Below are positions 40,701 to 49,207 of a DNA stretch of 64,000 nt, piece after piece (the first letter of the stretch is position 1; every line of letters begins with the position of its first letter). The DNA lies in IMG/VR virus record IMGVR_UViG_3300011113_000491, positions 1-64,000 of that record; one strand, given 5' to 3'. The DNA comes from a virus. Both the position numbers and the translations under genes were made by a program. The notes beneath the pieces are model-generated. The model worked only from the letters and a program-made list of their open reading frames with translations, was not told the DNA's origin and made no database searches.

Positions 40701-43492
40701 GGCCCAGTTATTGAGCAATTGTTTATAGCATCACAAGAAAGACCTCTAAACCAAGTGGTTCTATTTGGTTCTCCAAATATTTCTATTGCATAAGAGTAGC
40801 AGTCATCAAAGGTTGAATTGTCTGTACATGAACAATTATCGCCACTTAATTGATTCAAAATTCCACAGTCTTTACAACAAGCACCAGTTGTAGTTGTACT
40901 TCCAAAGCATATTGCATAATAATTAGCAATTTGTTCTGGTGTTGGATTAGATCCTAAAGATACTAGTGAATTTGAGGGAGCGGAAGAAGATTGTTCCAAT
41001 AATGGACAAACTTTACAAGTATCTCCCTGTGAACCTATTGAGGGATTGTCGTTGCATCCACAGAGTTCTAGTCCATTCCACAAAGTTGGTTCGTTGTTTG
41101 TATTACAGGGCGGAACTTCCTCTCCACCCCCGCCACCGCCACCACCTCCTGCTCCTCCACCACTACCACAAGGACCATTTCCAGCATCACTCCAAACATT
41201 ACCAACATTTTCACATGATTGTTCATACAATTCAGAAAGAGTAGAACATGGTGGATAATTAGGATTTGCATCGTAGCAACATGCATTGATGCACCCATTT
41301 TGACCTCCACTGCATGTTCCCATGAATGTATATTCTGGAGGACACGGTCCGCCGTCACCACCGGAACTACCAGCAAGCAACATAGATCTAAATGCCACTT
41401 CTGCTTGAGATCCTATTGGAGTTGTTTCGTTTTCAAGTGGTTCACAACAGTCTAAAATTCTGCTGTTAATCCAATTATCAGCTTCTGTAATATATGAATC
41501 AACTGCACTTAAGAAAGCATTTGCTTCAAGTATTTTACCGTCAATTTTTGAAATTTCTTTATCGTATTGATTTGTTCCTCTGGTCAAAACTCCAGAAACA
41601 TAGTCTGGAATTTCGTTTTTCATATTGTAAAATTGACCAATAGTAGAAGCATACCAATCGTTTGGAGTATAGTCGTTGGGAGAAACGCCCTCTGGAATTT
41701 GATAATTCAAATTATCTAAATTTACAGATAGTGTTAGGCCGTGTTGTATTTCTTCATCTTTAGAATCATAGTCTATTACATCAGTAAAGGATCCAGCTGC
41801 TACTATTTTATATTCTTGCTGAGAGTCAGAGAATATACCTTCCTTACCAAATAGGAATGCATATTCTACAGCAGTTTCTGCAAGATTTGCAATTAAGGCT
41901 AGAGGATTAAAAAATGTAAGAATGTCTTCTACATTACCAAATGTATTTTCTGCACAACAGACCACACATCTATAAACTTCCCATTGTCTCTTTAAATTCT
42001 TAAGTCTTACAAATTCTTTTCTTTTTTCCTTTAGAGGTATTCTGATTTTTTTGTAAATATTATATAGTGTTTTGATTTCTAATTCTGTACTGTCAAATTG
42101 GGGTTGCCATGTGTTGTTTGTCCATCGAGAATCTTTTTCTCTATCTAAGTAATCCCACCAAACCACTTCTTGATCTTGCTGAGTATCTTTTGATAATGGA
42201 GGATTACTTGCAAAAGGAGTATTATATGTTTTTGTTTCATAAAATCCATATATGTTATCTTTTAGTAAAGTAGCAGGCTTTGGTACTTTTTCTTGATTTA
42301 ACAATGAAACTTTAATGGGATCAGTATCAACAGTATCAGATATTAGTTTATATTCTTCGACATGTGATATATCGGAAAAATCACGGTGATAGTTGTAATC
42401 AACAACACTATATGTAAATCCTGATTTACTGCTTAAGAAGTCGGAATATACATTTGAATAATCTGGTTTTATTCTCACATAGTGAGACATGAATGCATTA
42501 TCTTGAAACAAAGATAATTGATCATTTTGTTTTATAACTCGAATAGAAATGATTCTCTTCTTATCGGCAAGGTCGTCGCTATTTAAATCTAATTCAATCT
42601 TTTCTGAACCATTTGATTTTAAAATACTCTCTAATGATTTAAAGTGCCACCCATCACGATCTTTCCAGAAGAAAAAGTTTGGTGCTCTTGTATTATCCTT
42701 TGGTAAAGCATAATTCGTTATGTATGTCATCAACTTAGGAACACTAATTTGACCTTGTGCAACACCGGATGGAAATGATATTTCTGAACTTTTTAACCAT
42801 ATCCCATTTTTAGTTCCTTCAATTTCAATCGGAGATAGATTTAATTTTTCTGCTATTACATTTACTAGTCCGGGAATTTCGTCTCTTTGCTCAAAGGCTA
42901 CATTTGCAGCGAAAGATGCAATTCCACCTCCACCTTGTTGTAATAATCCAATAGCAGAATCAAAAATGGATGTTTCTTTTGCAATGTAACCAACAAAATC
43001 TTCATCAAATTCTAATAAAGATTTATTGAAAACATTATTAAATATCTCTTCAGATATAAACTCTAGTCTATAGACTATGACCTTTTCTTCAGTTGTATCT
43101 TTTATAGAAGCATATGATGCAAAATTGTTTATTATTTTTTGTGAGCAAACAAAGAATTGTAGAGTTACAGTTTCTTCTGTATCATAGAATCCAAATTCTA
43201 TTGTTAATAATTCACTTCCGTTTAAATTTAGTTGACCTATCCAATTGTCTTTATCGATTACATCAATATGACCATACATGAATGGAGAAAATATATTTTC
43301 ATGTATTGATATGCTTAGTAGTTTACTTTCCCCACTCCCTACTGTATCTGGACTTACAATTTCAAAGGAATTATTAATAATCCAATTACTTTTATCCTCC
43401 ATATAGTTAAGAAGTTTATCAATCTTAACGGATACTAGGAACGAAGTTAAAGGTGATGGAGAACTATCTGCTTTTTGATTTATATCAGTCAT
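37760..43492 (-). CDS. Giant baseplate hub protein with Cys/Gly-rich and aromatic insertions
   Basis: 1910 aa between 53 and 25, the position of the T4 hub lysozyme gp5. The N-terminal ~520 residues look gp27/hub-like (LTSFLVSVKIDKL, SNWIINNSFEIVSPD, GHIDVIDKDNWIGQL, LLTIEFGFYD). The C-terminal ~110 residues look like a closing hub barrel (KVGDIIKIKQLNP, HGRWLISEINMSFYKD). Between them lie a Cys-rich region with a poly-Gly run (~690-1010; GACCKDCG) and a Trp/Tyr-rich region (~1480-1740; WWWKSSWYHG, YYWWYGDE). I see no lysozyme motif. T4 gp27 is 391 aa, so most of this length is inserted. The tail tip may thus carry its own host-contacting domains. Confidence 0.75.
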   Translation of the reverse strand: MTDINQKADSSPSPLTSFLVSVKIDKLLNYMEDKSNWIINNSFEIVSPDTVGSGESKLLSISIHENIFSPFMYGHIDVIDKDNWIGQLNLNGSELLTIEFGFYDTEETVTLQFFVCSQKIINNFASYASIKDTTEEKVIVYRLEFISEEIFNNVFNKSLLEFDEDFVGYIAKETSIFDSAIGLLQQGGGGIASFAANVAFEQRDEIPGLVNVIAEKLNLSPIEIEGTKNGIWLKSSEISFPSGVAQGQISVPKLMTYITNYALPKDNTRAPNFFFWKDRDGWHFKSLESILKSNGSEKIELDLNSDDLADKKRIISIRVIKQNDQLSLFQDNAFMSHYVRIKPDYSNVYSDFLSSKSGFTYSVVDYNYHRDFSDISHVEEYKLISDTVDTDPIKVSLLNQEKVPKPATLLKDNIYGFYETKTYNTPFASNPPLSKDTQQDQEVVWWDYLDREKDSRWTNNTWQPQFDSTELEIKTLYNIYKKIRIPLKEKRKEFVRLKNLKRQWEVYRCVVCCAENTFGNVEDILTFFNPLALIANLAETAVEYAFLFGKEGIFSDSQQEYKIVAAGSFTDVIDYDSKDEEIQHGLTLSVNLDNLNYQIPEGVSPNDYTPNDWYASTIGQFYNMKNEIPDYVSGVLTRGTNQYDKEISKIDGKILEANAFLSAVDSYITEADNWINSRILDCCEPLENETTPIGSQAEVAFRSMLLAGSSGGDGGPCPPEYTFMGTCSGGQNGCINACCYDANPNYPPCSTLSELYEQSCENVGNVWSDAGNGPCGSGGGAGGGGGGGGGEEVPPCNTNNEPTLWNGLELCGCNDNPSIGSQGDTCKVCPLLEQSSSAPSNSLVSLGSNPTPEQIANYYAICFGSTTTTGACCKDCGILNQLSGDNCSCTDNSTFDDCYSYAIEIFGEPNRTTWFRGLSCDAINNCSITGPTGNYNLCQEGTTACLRQGCTDTLTGSVFNREPASCIGFNYVDGLGRVPLITLPQGKCIKCNNFSTSALDIEFDDSNCCNCTLEQATTYSPLPQWASLCSKNKFMKTLVQYIGTEGRWYNEYRFEPGGSSAFTDIDDYIGPNGDPETTRRCLENGDCYNTLCFNPLYLEVEKRRAIEELKILNAEKSLLIYARDIFASEFITKFNENYQEWWNRKAFFYSKIPGKNVFTDISTEIEGSIDGGRAQPITASKKSLFNIKSIKKKQIRGSRYELLAKNKGITGGEIGEWLYNFFWNNTTNETQGTNHPYYSQKYQTRFVSQRQLFKTYNYNEDVNKLNNFPFVSEFAPTCGENSNIELSGYLSIPHQQMIGSGFSSSFLEISNTQTDIPASVTSQSFQNTFNLFNINPQSIPPNLKKEQLSSYVRIEFTKPIGLDRIVDFPDGFIRDAGTEYFLPYLVSLTPGPTGRQTIRNNVAVIGMDPYGFDVAVKKSKVDDEETEKQYGWWDEYRNLNDTSLTNNGMELWPEVGFETTFPYYAADPKGWWWKSSWYHGDADVDLLQKGNNNYDWYTRSADVDPEYKESAHASGYLQYSHRKVKPHRSWWSFHIPKNIFIPQKLFHMLSTKFAEIDGESSGVLGDIFAHKYKDYYWWYGDEVDRWLRLTPAGKSFVESFGLKLLSVLSNTNNLPLANHAEVHSPNSLGALNAYFHKTTMHWMFGDFMLYRPSLIPEDVWKYDLTGETDYGLVSPKTMSPNHDVFDDNFSAQFVVFSRQIPNICGKLKCANPDGYISNDECGPENPYCNCPAQEHIPDEPEPSYLELFKKYLDIKECDLIESVLGEEYIGCLWSDPTNPCSCDCPNQGEKFKEYLEYSRTYATFWDTPDATPLIRKALISQIGAQQITISIPPTSVVKVGDIIKIKQLNPDPNMAVSEKNLHGRWLISEINMSFYKDSNCTQDLTLIRDTLPVSPDYTTTALEKLLSYLF

Positions 43493-43493
43493 T

Positions 43494-44402
43494 TTAAATA
43501 TTTATGTCTATTTGAACACTTCTTCCAATCGTGTCACTCTTTGCTGCTCTCTTATACAATTCAAATAATGTTGATATTATTTCTTGTCTAGGAACTTTTA
43601 TAGAATATTTTTCATACTCCAAATCATTTTCATATTGTCTTACAGTTTTTACTAACGCAGGTATTGTTTGATTGTTGATATACCGATAAAGTAACGTATA
43701 CCGTATAGTGCTAGTATCTTCATAATCACCAGTGTCTTCTATGCTGGTAGAAGTTGAATCTGCGGTGACACTCGTTAATACACCAGATGCATTTACAATT
43801 CTATATGGACTAATAATTTCAGATCCTTGATAAAAGTATTTAACTACGTCAAGGTTTTGTGTTACTTTATTTTTTAATGTTATTAAATTAGAAACTTGCT
43901 CAAAACTGTCTCCAATATTTCTTACAAATATTACTGTGTCGTTAGAAGAAAATGTCCCTTGTCCACCAAAAACTACTATATTTCTTACAGTAGAATCCCA
44001 TTTAGTCACTGTAGCATATTTTGATTGATCTATAGTAGAACCGTTAGACGCAACCATAATATCACCGGGTCTCAGATCTGGTAAATCGTAAGTAAAAAAG
44101 GAAGAACCCTTGTACTTATTTTCAAGATATGTATTAAAGGTGGTATAATCCATAGGCCAATCCGTGTGAGGATTGACTATTTGATTCGACAAAAATAAAA
44201 ACCAAGAATAATTAGGATTGAAATAATACTTGTATGCTACTCTCTCAGGAGAGGACCCATCAGTTATAAGATAATTGTCAAATAGTCTTTCATCTAATAA
44301 AGTCTTTTGTGTTATGGAAACTCTTCTAAAGATATCACTTAATTGAATTGTTTTTCCGTTTTGGAATGTATAATTTATTTTAGGAAAAGTTCTAAAAAAC
44401 AC
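43494..44402 (-). CDS. 53: Baseplate wedge protein, gp53-like
   Basis: 302 aa; T4 gp53 is 196 aa. The N-terminal half has the family signature: VSITQKTLLDERLFDNYLITDGSSPERVAYKYY, then NPNYSWFLFLSNQIVNPHTDWPM. The C-terminal YENDLEYEKYSIKVPRQEI is typical of marine T4-like homologues. In T4, gp53 completes wedges before they join the hub. It abuts the hub gene (one base) and the gp48-like gene. Confidence 0.93.
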   Translation of the reverse strand: MFFRTFPKINYTFQNGKTIQLSDIFRRVSITQKTLLDERLFDNYLITDGSSPERVAYKYYFNPNYSWFLFLSNQIVNPHTDWPMDYTTFNTYLENKYKGSSFFTYDLPDLRPGDIMVASNGSTIDQSKYATVTKWDSTVRNIVVFGGQGTFSSNDTVIFVRNIGDSFEQVSNLITLKNKVTQNLDVVKYFYQGSEIISPYRIVNASGVLTSVTADSTSTSIEDTGDYEDTSTIRYTLLYRYINNQTIPALVKTVRQYENDLEYEKYSIKVPRQEIISTLFELYKRAAKSDTIGRSVQIDINI

Positions 44403-44403
44403 G

Positions 44404-45303
44404 TTATCCCCCTATTATACTACCGGCTGCTCTGGCTGCTCCAGCACCAATTCCACCTAAAGAGTAAAATGATGTAGATCTGCTAACTATTGTTGTGCTA
44501 AAGGCTGCAGATAAAACTGGTTCTAATTCTACAAAGGATAGACTTATTGATTGTGCAAGTGGCTTTAGTCTTCCACCATCTGAAACTGCAAACATATTTT
44601 TGAACCCTGCTTTATTTACCGTGCAGTTATTCAATAAAGAAAACTGAGGTTGTCCGCACCAATCGCTGTCAAAATTTGGATTGTTTCCTGGACCTATTCC
44701 AAAATACCATAAAGATGGATGTCTTACTATTTTACTAAAGACACCGGGGACTGCTGTTGGTAATTGAAAAGCTTGAAAGAATTCAGAAATCTGAGAAGCT
44801 ACTGCTGCATCTTGTTCTGTGATTGATGCTAGTAGTATCTTGAACTGATACATTCGTTTGTTCATTCCTTGAAATGTCGTATCACTCATGTCCATGTTGA
44901 CCAGATTACCAAGTCCAAATGGTCCATTATTAAACTTCATAGCAATACCTTCAATCATGTCCAATAGTCCATCTTCGTTTGCATCCATTCTTGCACCGAA
45001 TAAATTTCCAACCGAAGATGCCATGTTTGACAGTGTTTGTCTGGGATCTGCTTTTGTCTTTGTCTTAGGTGAGTTTATTGCAGTAGCATATGAAGCATTC
45101 GCATAAGTAGAAAACTCAGTAGGAGCTGGAATCATCACAGAACCAAGCATTGGTAATCCTGCGGGTGGTATACCAGACGAAGCAAGAGCGTTAGATCTAT
45201 ACAAACTGTTAGAGGAATACTCGTAGCAAAAGAATTTTAACCAAAGTGGAACCTTTTGTTGAAGTTCTGGAGTAGCGGGATAAATGTAATTAAATATAGG
45301 CAT
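44404..45303 (-). CDS. 48: Baseplate-tail tube junction protein, gp48-like
   Basis: 299 aa; T4 gp48 is 364 aa. It is thought to start tube assembly on the hub. MYQFKILLASITEQDAAVASQISEFFQAFQ matches the gp48 helix-strand region. HPSLWYFGIGPGN...LNNCTVNKAGFKNMF...PLAQSISLSFVELEPV matches NPTVWMVKNFG...PCQIQSIRFDK...TFTLEITMREI in T4 gp48. It is transcribed divergently from the gp4 gene with 26 bases between the starts. Confidence 0.75.
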   Translation of the reverse strand: MPIFNYIYPATPELQQKVPLWLKFFCYEYSSNSLYRSNALASSGIPPAGLPMLGSVMIPAPTEFSTYANASYATAINSPKTKTKADPRQTLSNMASSVGNLFGARMDANEDGLLDMIEGIAMKFNNGPFGLGNLVNMDMSDTTFQGMNKRMYQFKILLASITEQDAAVASQISEFFQAFQLPTAVPGVFSKIVRHPSLWYFGIGPGNNPNFDSDWCGQPQFSLLNNCTVNKAGFKNMFAVSDGGRLKPLAQSISLSFVELEPVLSAAFSTTIVSRSTSFYSLGGIGAGAARAAGSIIGG

Positions 45304-45329
45304 TACTTTGGTTTTTCCTTATAGATATT

Positions 45330-45764
45330 ATGATGCCATACAAAACAAAATACATTCCAGAGAATCCCACAAAATATATAGGTGACTCAAAATCTATTTT
45401 GTGTAGATCTCTTTGGGAAAGAAAATTTTGCAAGTATTTAGACAACAACAAAAATGTTGTAAGATGGGCATTCGAGGCGGTAAAAATACCTTACCTGTCA
45501 CCAGTAGATAACAAGATACACAATTACATACCAGACTTCATAGTAGAAACTAAGGATAAGGACGGTAACGTAAACACCACACTGGTAGAAATAAAACCAA
45601 AAAAACAAACAACCAGCCCCGAAAAAGGTAAAAAGAAAAAAAGAACACTGATAAACGAAAGCATCACCTTTGCAATAAATACTGCAAAATGGAATTCTGC
45701 AAAAGAATTTTGCAACAAACATAATATACAGTTCAAAATTCTAACCGAGGAGGAATTGTTTTGA
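45330..45764 (+). CDS. 4: Head completion protein, gp4-like
   Basis: 144 aa; T4 gp4 is 150 aa. It carries the TnsA-like nuclease fold used to finish filled heads. Family motifs: NPTKYIGDSKSILCRSLWERKF, VRWAFEAVKIPY, IHNYIPDFIVE and VEIKPKKQT, then NTAKWNSAKEFCNKHNIQFKILTEEEL. The possible catalytic residues (WER Glu, PD, EIKPK) are all present. It begins the first plus-strand block. Its stop overlaps the start of the next gene by four bases. Either of two adjacent ATGs (45330, 45333) could be used. Confidence 0.93.
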   Translation: MMPYKTKYIPENPTKYIGDSKSILCRSLWERKFCKYLDNNKNVVRWAFEAVKIPYLSPVDNKIHNYIPDFIVETKDKDGNVNTTLVEIKPKKQTTSPEKGKKKKRTLINESITFAINTAKWNSAKEFCNKHNIQFKILTEEELF

Positions 45765-46426
45765 GTTACGATAGAACCGGAAGATCCATATCAAAAATGA
45801 GAGAAGCAATGCTAGTAGCAGGTGGCATTCAGAGCCCTGCTAGATATGAAGCATTGTTCACCGCGCCTGGTTTGCCATCGTTTACTTGTTATCCTGAAAA
45901 TATAACTTTACCTCCTAGATCATTTCAAACAACCCCATTTACAAACTGGGGACCCGATTATAATATACCAACCAAAAGAGAGTATGGAGAATGTGCAATG
46001 TCCTTCATATTACTTCAAGATTGGTTCGAAAGAAGATATTTTGAGTCTTGGATGAACAAGGTAATACCAACGAGTGCTGCACAAGAACCACCACAAGCAG
46101 GTTTAGGATTTGTGCAGAGCACACTTAATACTTTGATTCCAGGCGCATCTACCGTTTATAGTGGTTTATCTGATAGAGTTGCTTTGACTGAAAATTATTC
46201 AGACTATACAACTGGTTACAATAACTTTGGTGGAATTATTCAAGTTAATTGTTTACGGACTGACGGTAACGGCAGAGGGGGAAACTCATCTTCAAGAATA
46301 ACCGCAAGTATACTTATGAAAGATGCATATCCCTTATCAATAACCCCAACAACTTTAAGTGCAGAAGCATCTGGTTACGGAACATGTGTAGTAGTATTTA
46401 CCTTTAGAGAATATGTTTTCTATTAA
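45761..46426 (+). CDS. Tail tube-fold protein, gp54- or gp3-like
   Basis: 221 aa. It reads like a gp19-fold protein: ARYEALFTAPGLPSFTCYPENITLPPR, FILLQDWFERRYFESWMNKV, GGIIQVNCLRTDGNG and DAYPLSITPTTLSAE...VVVFTFREYVFY. T4 has two proteins of this type outside the tube itself: gp54 (320 aa, first layer on the baseplate) and gp3 (tube terminator). Nearness to gp48 favours gp54, and nearness to gp4 favours gp3. The start overlaps gp4, with GAGGAGG upstream. Confidence 0.7.
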   Translation: MSYDRTGRSISKMREAMLVAGGIQSPARYEALFTAPGLPSFTCYPENITLPPRSFQTTPFTNWGPDYNIPTKREYGECAMSFILLQDWFERRYFESWMNKVIPTSAAQEPPQAGLGFVQSTLNTLIPGASTVYSGLSDRVALTENYSDYTTGYNNFGGIIQVNCLRTDGNGRGGNSSSRITASILMKDAYPLSITPTTLSAEASGYGTCVVVFTFREYVFY

Positions 46427-46436
46427 TGGAGTTTAA

Positions 46437-47168
46437 ATGAATCTTTCTGAAATTATAAAATCAACATCACCAAAGTTTAGCGATATTGTTCCTTCTACAA
46501 ATAAAAAAATATGGTTTAGACCATTTTTAGTTAAAGAGGAAAAATTATTATTAATTGCACAGGAAATGGGATCAGAGCAAGAAATATTGAAATGTATATC
46601 ACAAGTAATACAGTCATGTTTTGATGATATAGGAGATGTTTCTAAAATTCCACTATTTGATCTTGAATATCTTTTTATAAAACTAAGATGTAAATCAGTT
46701 CAAGAACTAGCCAGTCCAATCTTAATTTGTCCAGTTACTGGTGAAGAAGTAACATTAAAACTTAATTTAGAAGAAATAGAAGTTATTAAAGATCCAAAAC
46801 ATTCTAAAACTTTAAAAATCTCTGATAATTTAATAATCGGTATGAAATACCCATCTATATCTTTATTCTTAAATTCCAATATAGATTCAATGGAACTTTC
46901 AGATTTTTATGATTTGGCTGTTAATTGTGTTGAGTATGTGGAAACTAGAGATGAAAAAATATTAGCAGATAGTGTGAGTAAAGAAGAAATTAAAGATTTT
47001 ATCGATAATATGACAAAGCAACAATTTGATATGATTATTAATTTTTTCAGCACCATGCCAAGAATAGAAAAAACAGTAAAATATATAACTTCTGATAAAG
47101 AAATAAGATCTATAACTTTAAGGGGAATTAAAGATTTTTTCGGGTTGGCCTCAGTCACACAAACTTAA
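46437..47168 (+). CDS. 26: Tail/hub assembly protein, gp26-like (T4_baseplate family)
   Basis: 243 aa; T4 gp26 is 208 aa. MNLSEIIKSTSPKFSDIVPSTNKKIWFRPFLVKEEKLLLIA and LEYLFIKLRCKSVQELASPIL...CPVTGEEVTLKLNLEEIEV follow the family pattern (xxRPFxVKEEKxLL, LRxxSVG, C-pair, then hydrophobic strands). The C-terminal half is helical. A GGAG ribosome binding site precedes the ATG. The frame ends 27 bases after a TTTTTTC slippery heptamer, and the -1 frame continues without a stop for 73 codons (next entry). The product may be a chaperone of the tape measure. Confidence 0.85.
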   Translation: MNLSEIIKSTSPKFSDIVPSTNKKIWFRPFLVKEEKLLLIAQEMGSEQEILKCISQVIQSCFDDIGDVSKIPLFDLEYLFIKLRCKSVQELASPILICPVTGEEVTLKLNLEEIEVIKDPKHSKTLKISDNLIIGMKYPSISLFLNSNIDSMELSDFYDLAVNCVEYVETRDEKILADSVSKEEIKDFIDNMTKQQFDMIINFFSTMPRIEKTVKYITSDKEIRSITLRGIKDFFGLASVTQT

Positions 47169-47359
47169 ATAGTGTTTTTGATATAATTTTTAAGTTATCA
47201 TATCATTACAAATATAGTATAACTGAATTAGAATCATTAATACCTTGGGAAAGAGACATTTATGTTGAGTTACTGAGGCGATTAGTAGAAGAGGAAAATA
47301 ATAGATTAAAGAACGAACAAAATATGCACGCAGCACTAAGATCTAGGAGACATAGATGA
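47135..47359 (+). CDS. -1 frameshift extension of the gp26-like protein
   Basis: A canonical X-XXY-YYZ heptamer, T-TTT-TTC (47135-47141), occurs in the zero frame of the gp26-like gene. After slipping, the -1 frame runs RVGLSHTNLNSVFDIIFKL, then a helical stretch with LSYHYKYSITELESLIPWERDIYVELLRRL, and stops at 47357-47359. No ATG, GTG or TTG starts this frame before the extreme 3' end, so an independent gene is unlikely. The extension resembles the second half of G/GT- or E/E'-type tail assembly chaperones. Its stop overlaps the ATG of the next gene (ATGA), the usual place for a tape measure. The fusion would be ~307 residues. Confidence 0.65.
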   Translation, partial: FFRVGLSHTNLNSVFDIIFKLSYHYKYSITELESLIPWERDIYVELLRRLVEEENNRLKNEQNMHAALRSRRHR

Positions 47360-49137
47360 ATGAAGAAAAAAACATAGAAGAACTTAAAAATCAACTATTA
47401 AATATTTTTTCTAGTTCTGTACAAATTATACCAAAACCCCAAATAGAATCAAAATCTTTGGGCGTAGAAACTCCTCTTCCAGATTTCAATTCAAATCAAA
47501 GAACAGAAACATCAAAAGATGCTCCGATTAATATCAATGTTAATGTAAATGGATCCGAAAAGGAAACCAAAGAATATAAAAAGCAAGTAAAATTTGATCC
47601 ATCTAGTAGAACATATAACATAGAGCTAAAAAAAAATCATAAACCATTAGATTTAATACTAAACTCTAATACTGAATTGCTTAATAAAATAAGTCCAATA
47701 TCAGTAACTAGTATATTTAATTCCAATAGCAATTACTTTAAATCTAGTAATTCTTTAACAAAAACAAGTAATTTTAAAAAAAATAATAAAACAAAAGTCA
47801 AAAACACAGCTTATATGTCATTCTTAAAAAATGAACCATATAATTTTATGACTGGTATTGGTAATTACTTTGTAACAAATATAAACAAAGATGTAAAATA
47901 TAAAAATAAAAGATTAGAACCAAATATCAGCAATCTTAGTAAAAATGGTTTAACTAATAATTCTTCTACAATACAATTTAATACGACATCAAACACATTT
48001 AATCCTGTGTCAAATGTTAACAACACTTCAAACACATTTAACGCCGCGTCAAATGTTAACAACACTTCAAACACATTTAATCCTGTGTCAAATGTTAACA
48101 ACACTTCAAACACATTTAATCCTGTGTCAAATGTTAACAACACTTCAAACACATTTAACGCCGCGTCAAATGTTAACACAACCGATTTATCACCAATTAA
48201 TATAGAAAATATAGCAAATTCAAAAGATATAAGTCTAACTAATAACAATTTAAATCAAGTAAATAAAATAATTAGAAATGAAGATGGTTCTTTGAGTGTT
48301 ATAAAAACACAAAATGATCAAAAAATGTACAGCAAAACCGTTCAGTTAAATTCAAACACAAATGAATTAAATATCAAGACTGATAACTCATCTTTTAGTT
48401 CATCTAAACATAACGAAATTTATCAAAATAGTAATAATGTAAATAACATTACTAGGTCGTCTACAAACTATAATGATATTTCAAACAATAATGTTAATAA
48501 TATTGTAGAACACAATAAACAACAACTAGACTCTAGAAATGTTAAATTTTTAACAACAGAAAAGTACATTACAATAAATCCACAACTGGGTGAAACATTT
48601 AATACGGTAAATAAATTATCATTTCATGATATAAAATCTAGAACTATTAATAGAATGCAGGCAAGAACGATAGTATCTAATAAAGAAAATAAATTAATAG
48701 TTCCTGCTTTCGCGGGTGGTGGTATTGTCGATAGTCAAAAGATATATGTTGCCCGAGAAGCCGGAGCAGAAGCTATAATACCATCAAAATTTCCAAACGA
48801 AACAAAAAGCATAGTTTCACAGGTAAACCAAGCAGGAAATAATATAACAAAATTAGAACCAAAAATTTCAAATGAAGCTTCAAAAACAATAGAACAAAAT
48901 TTACAGATGAAAGAACAAATTCAATCTGAAAAATCAATACAAGATATGGAAAAAATACAAGATAATGAAAACATGAATTCTATAAGGAACCAAAATTATA
49001 TAACAGAAGATGTTTCAAAGGGAGAACTACCCACCAAACCGCAAGCCGATATAAACTTAGATCAAGGTGGATCTACTGTCGAAAAATTTAGAAGAATGAT
49101 TTCTATGGTTCCAGATTGGAGAATTAAGTATATTTAA
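47356..49137 (+). CDS. 29: Candidate tail tape measure protein (Asn-rich, with tandem repeats)
   Basis: 593 aa; T4 gp29 is 590 aa. Evidence for a tape measure: it directly follows a frameshifting chaperone-like gene, and near the C terminus it has VPAFAGGGIVDSQKIYVAREAGAEAIIPSKF. This resembles the GGxVxGP...VGEAGPEAVIP motif common to tape measures. The middle is unusual: very rich in Asn, Ser and Lys, with 13-residue tandem repeats (NPVSNVNNTSNTF), and predicted extended rather than helical. The last ~120 residues are helical and acidic. At ~0.15 nm per residue the length suggests a tail of ~90 nm. The symbol is tentative. Confidence 0.6.
   Translation: MNEEKNIEELKNQLLNIFSSSVQIIPKPQIESKSLGVETPLPDFNSNQRTETSKDAPININVNVNGSEKETKEYKKQVKFDPSSRTYNIELKKNHKPLDLILNSNTELLNKISPISVTSIFNSNSNYFKSSNSLTKTSNFKKNNKTKVKNTAYMSFLKNEPYNFMTGIGNYFVTNINKDVKYKNKRLEPNISNLSKNGLTNNSSTIQFNTTSNTFNPVSNVNNTSNTFNAASNVNNTSNTFNPVSNVNNTSNTFNPVSNVNNTSNTFNAASNVNTTDLSPINIENIANSKDISLTNNNLNQVNKIIRNEDGSLSVIKTQNDQKMYSKTVQLNSNTNELNIKTDNSSFSSSKHNEIYQNSNNVNNITRSSTNYNDISNNNVNNIVEHNKQQLDSRNVKFLTTEKYITINPQLGETFNTVNKLSFHDIKSRTINRMQARTIVSNKENKLIVPAFAGGGIVDSQKIYVAREAGAEAIIPSKFPNETKSIVSQVNQAGNNITKLEPKISNEASKTIEQNLQMKEQIQSEKSIQDMEKIQDNENMNSIRNQNYITEDVSKGELPTKPQADINLDQGGSTVEKFRRMISMVPDWRIKYI
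48001..48177 (+). repeat. 39-bp tandem repeats within the tape measure candidate
   Basis: Four full copies (48001-48039, 48040-48078, 48079-48117, 48118-48156) and a partial fifth. Two versions differ at the start (AATCCTGTG or AACGCCGCG), giving NPVSNVNNTSNTF or NAASNVNNTSNTF. The units are nearly identical at DNA level, so they are recent or homogenised. Confidence 0.95.
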
Positions 49138-49143
49138 AAAGAA

Positions 49144-49179
49144 ACACCCCCGTAATCCAGCTGCAGCTGGCGGGGGTGT
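49144..49179 (-). terminator. Intrinsic terminator after gp32
   Basis: ACACCCCCG ... CGGGGGTGT arms enclose an inner palindrome CCAGCTGCAGCTGG. On minus it is followed by TTTCTTTTTAAATA, so it terminates the gp32 transcript; on plus there is no T-run. It lies between the convergent tape measure and gp32 genes. Confidence 0.75.
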
Positions 49180-49207
49180 CGGACGAGAGATTCTATCTCC
49201 CGTGGGG

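Noticed and set aside
45320-45327. TATAGATA as late promoter for the gp4 gene
   Set aside because: It lies two bases before the ATG, so transcription would start inside the gene. One mismatch to consensus as well.
48001-48177. CRISPR-like array
   Set aside because: The repeats are direct, contiguous, in frame and without unique spacers. They are coding repeats. No other spaced repeats suggest CRISPR in the window.
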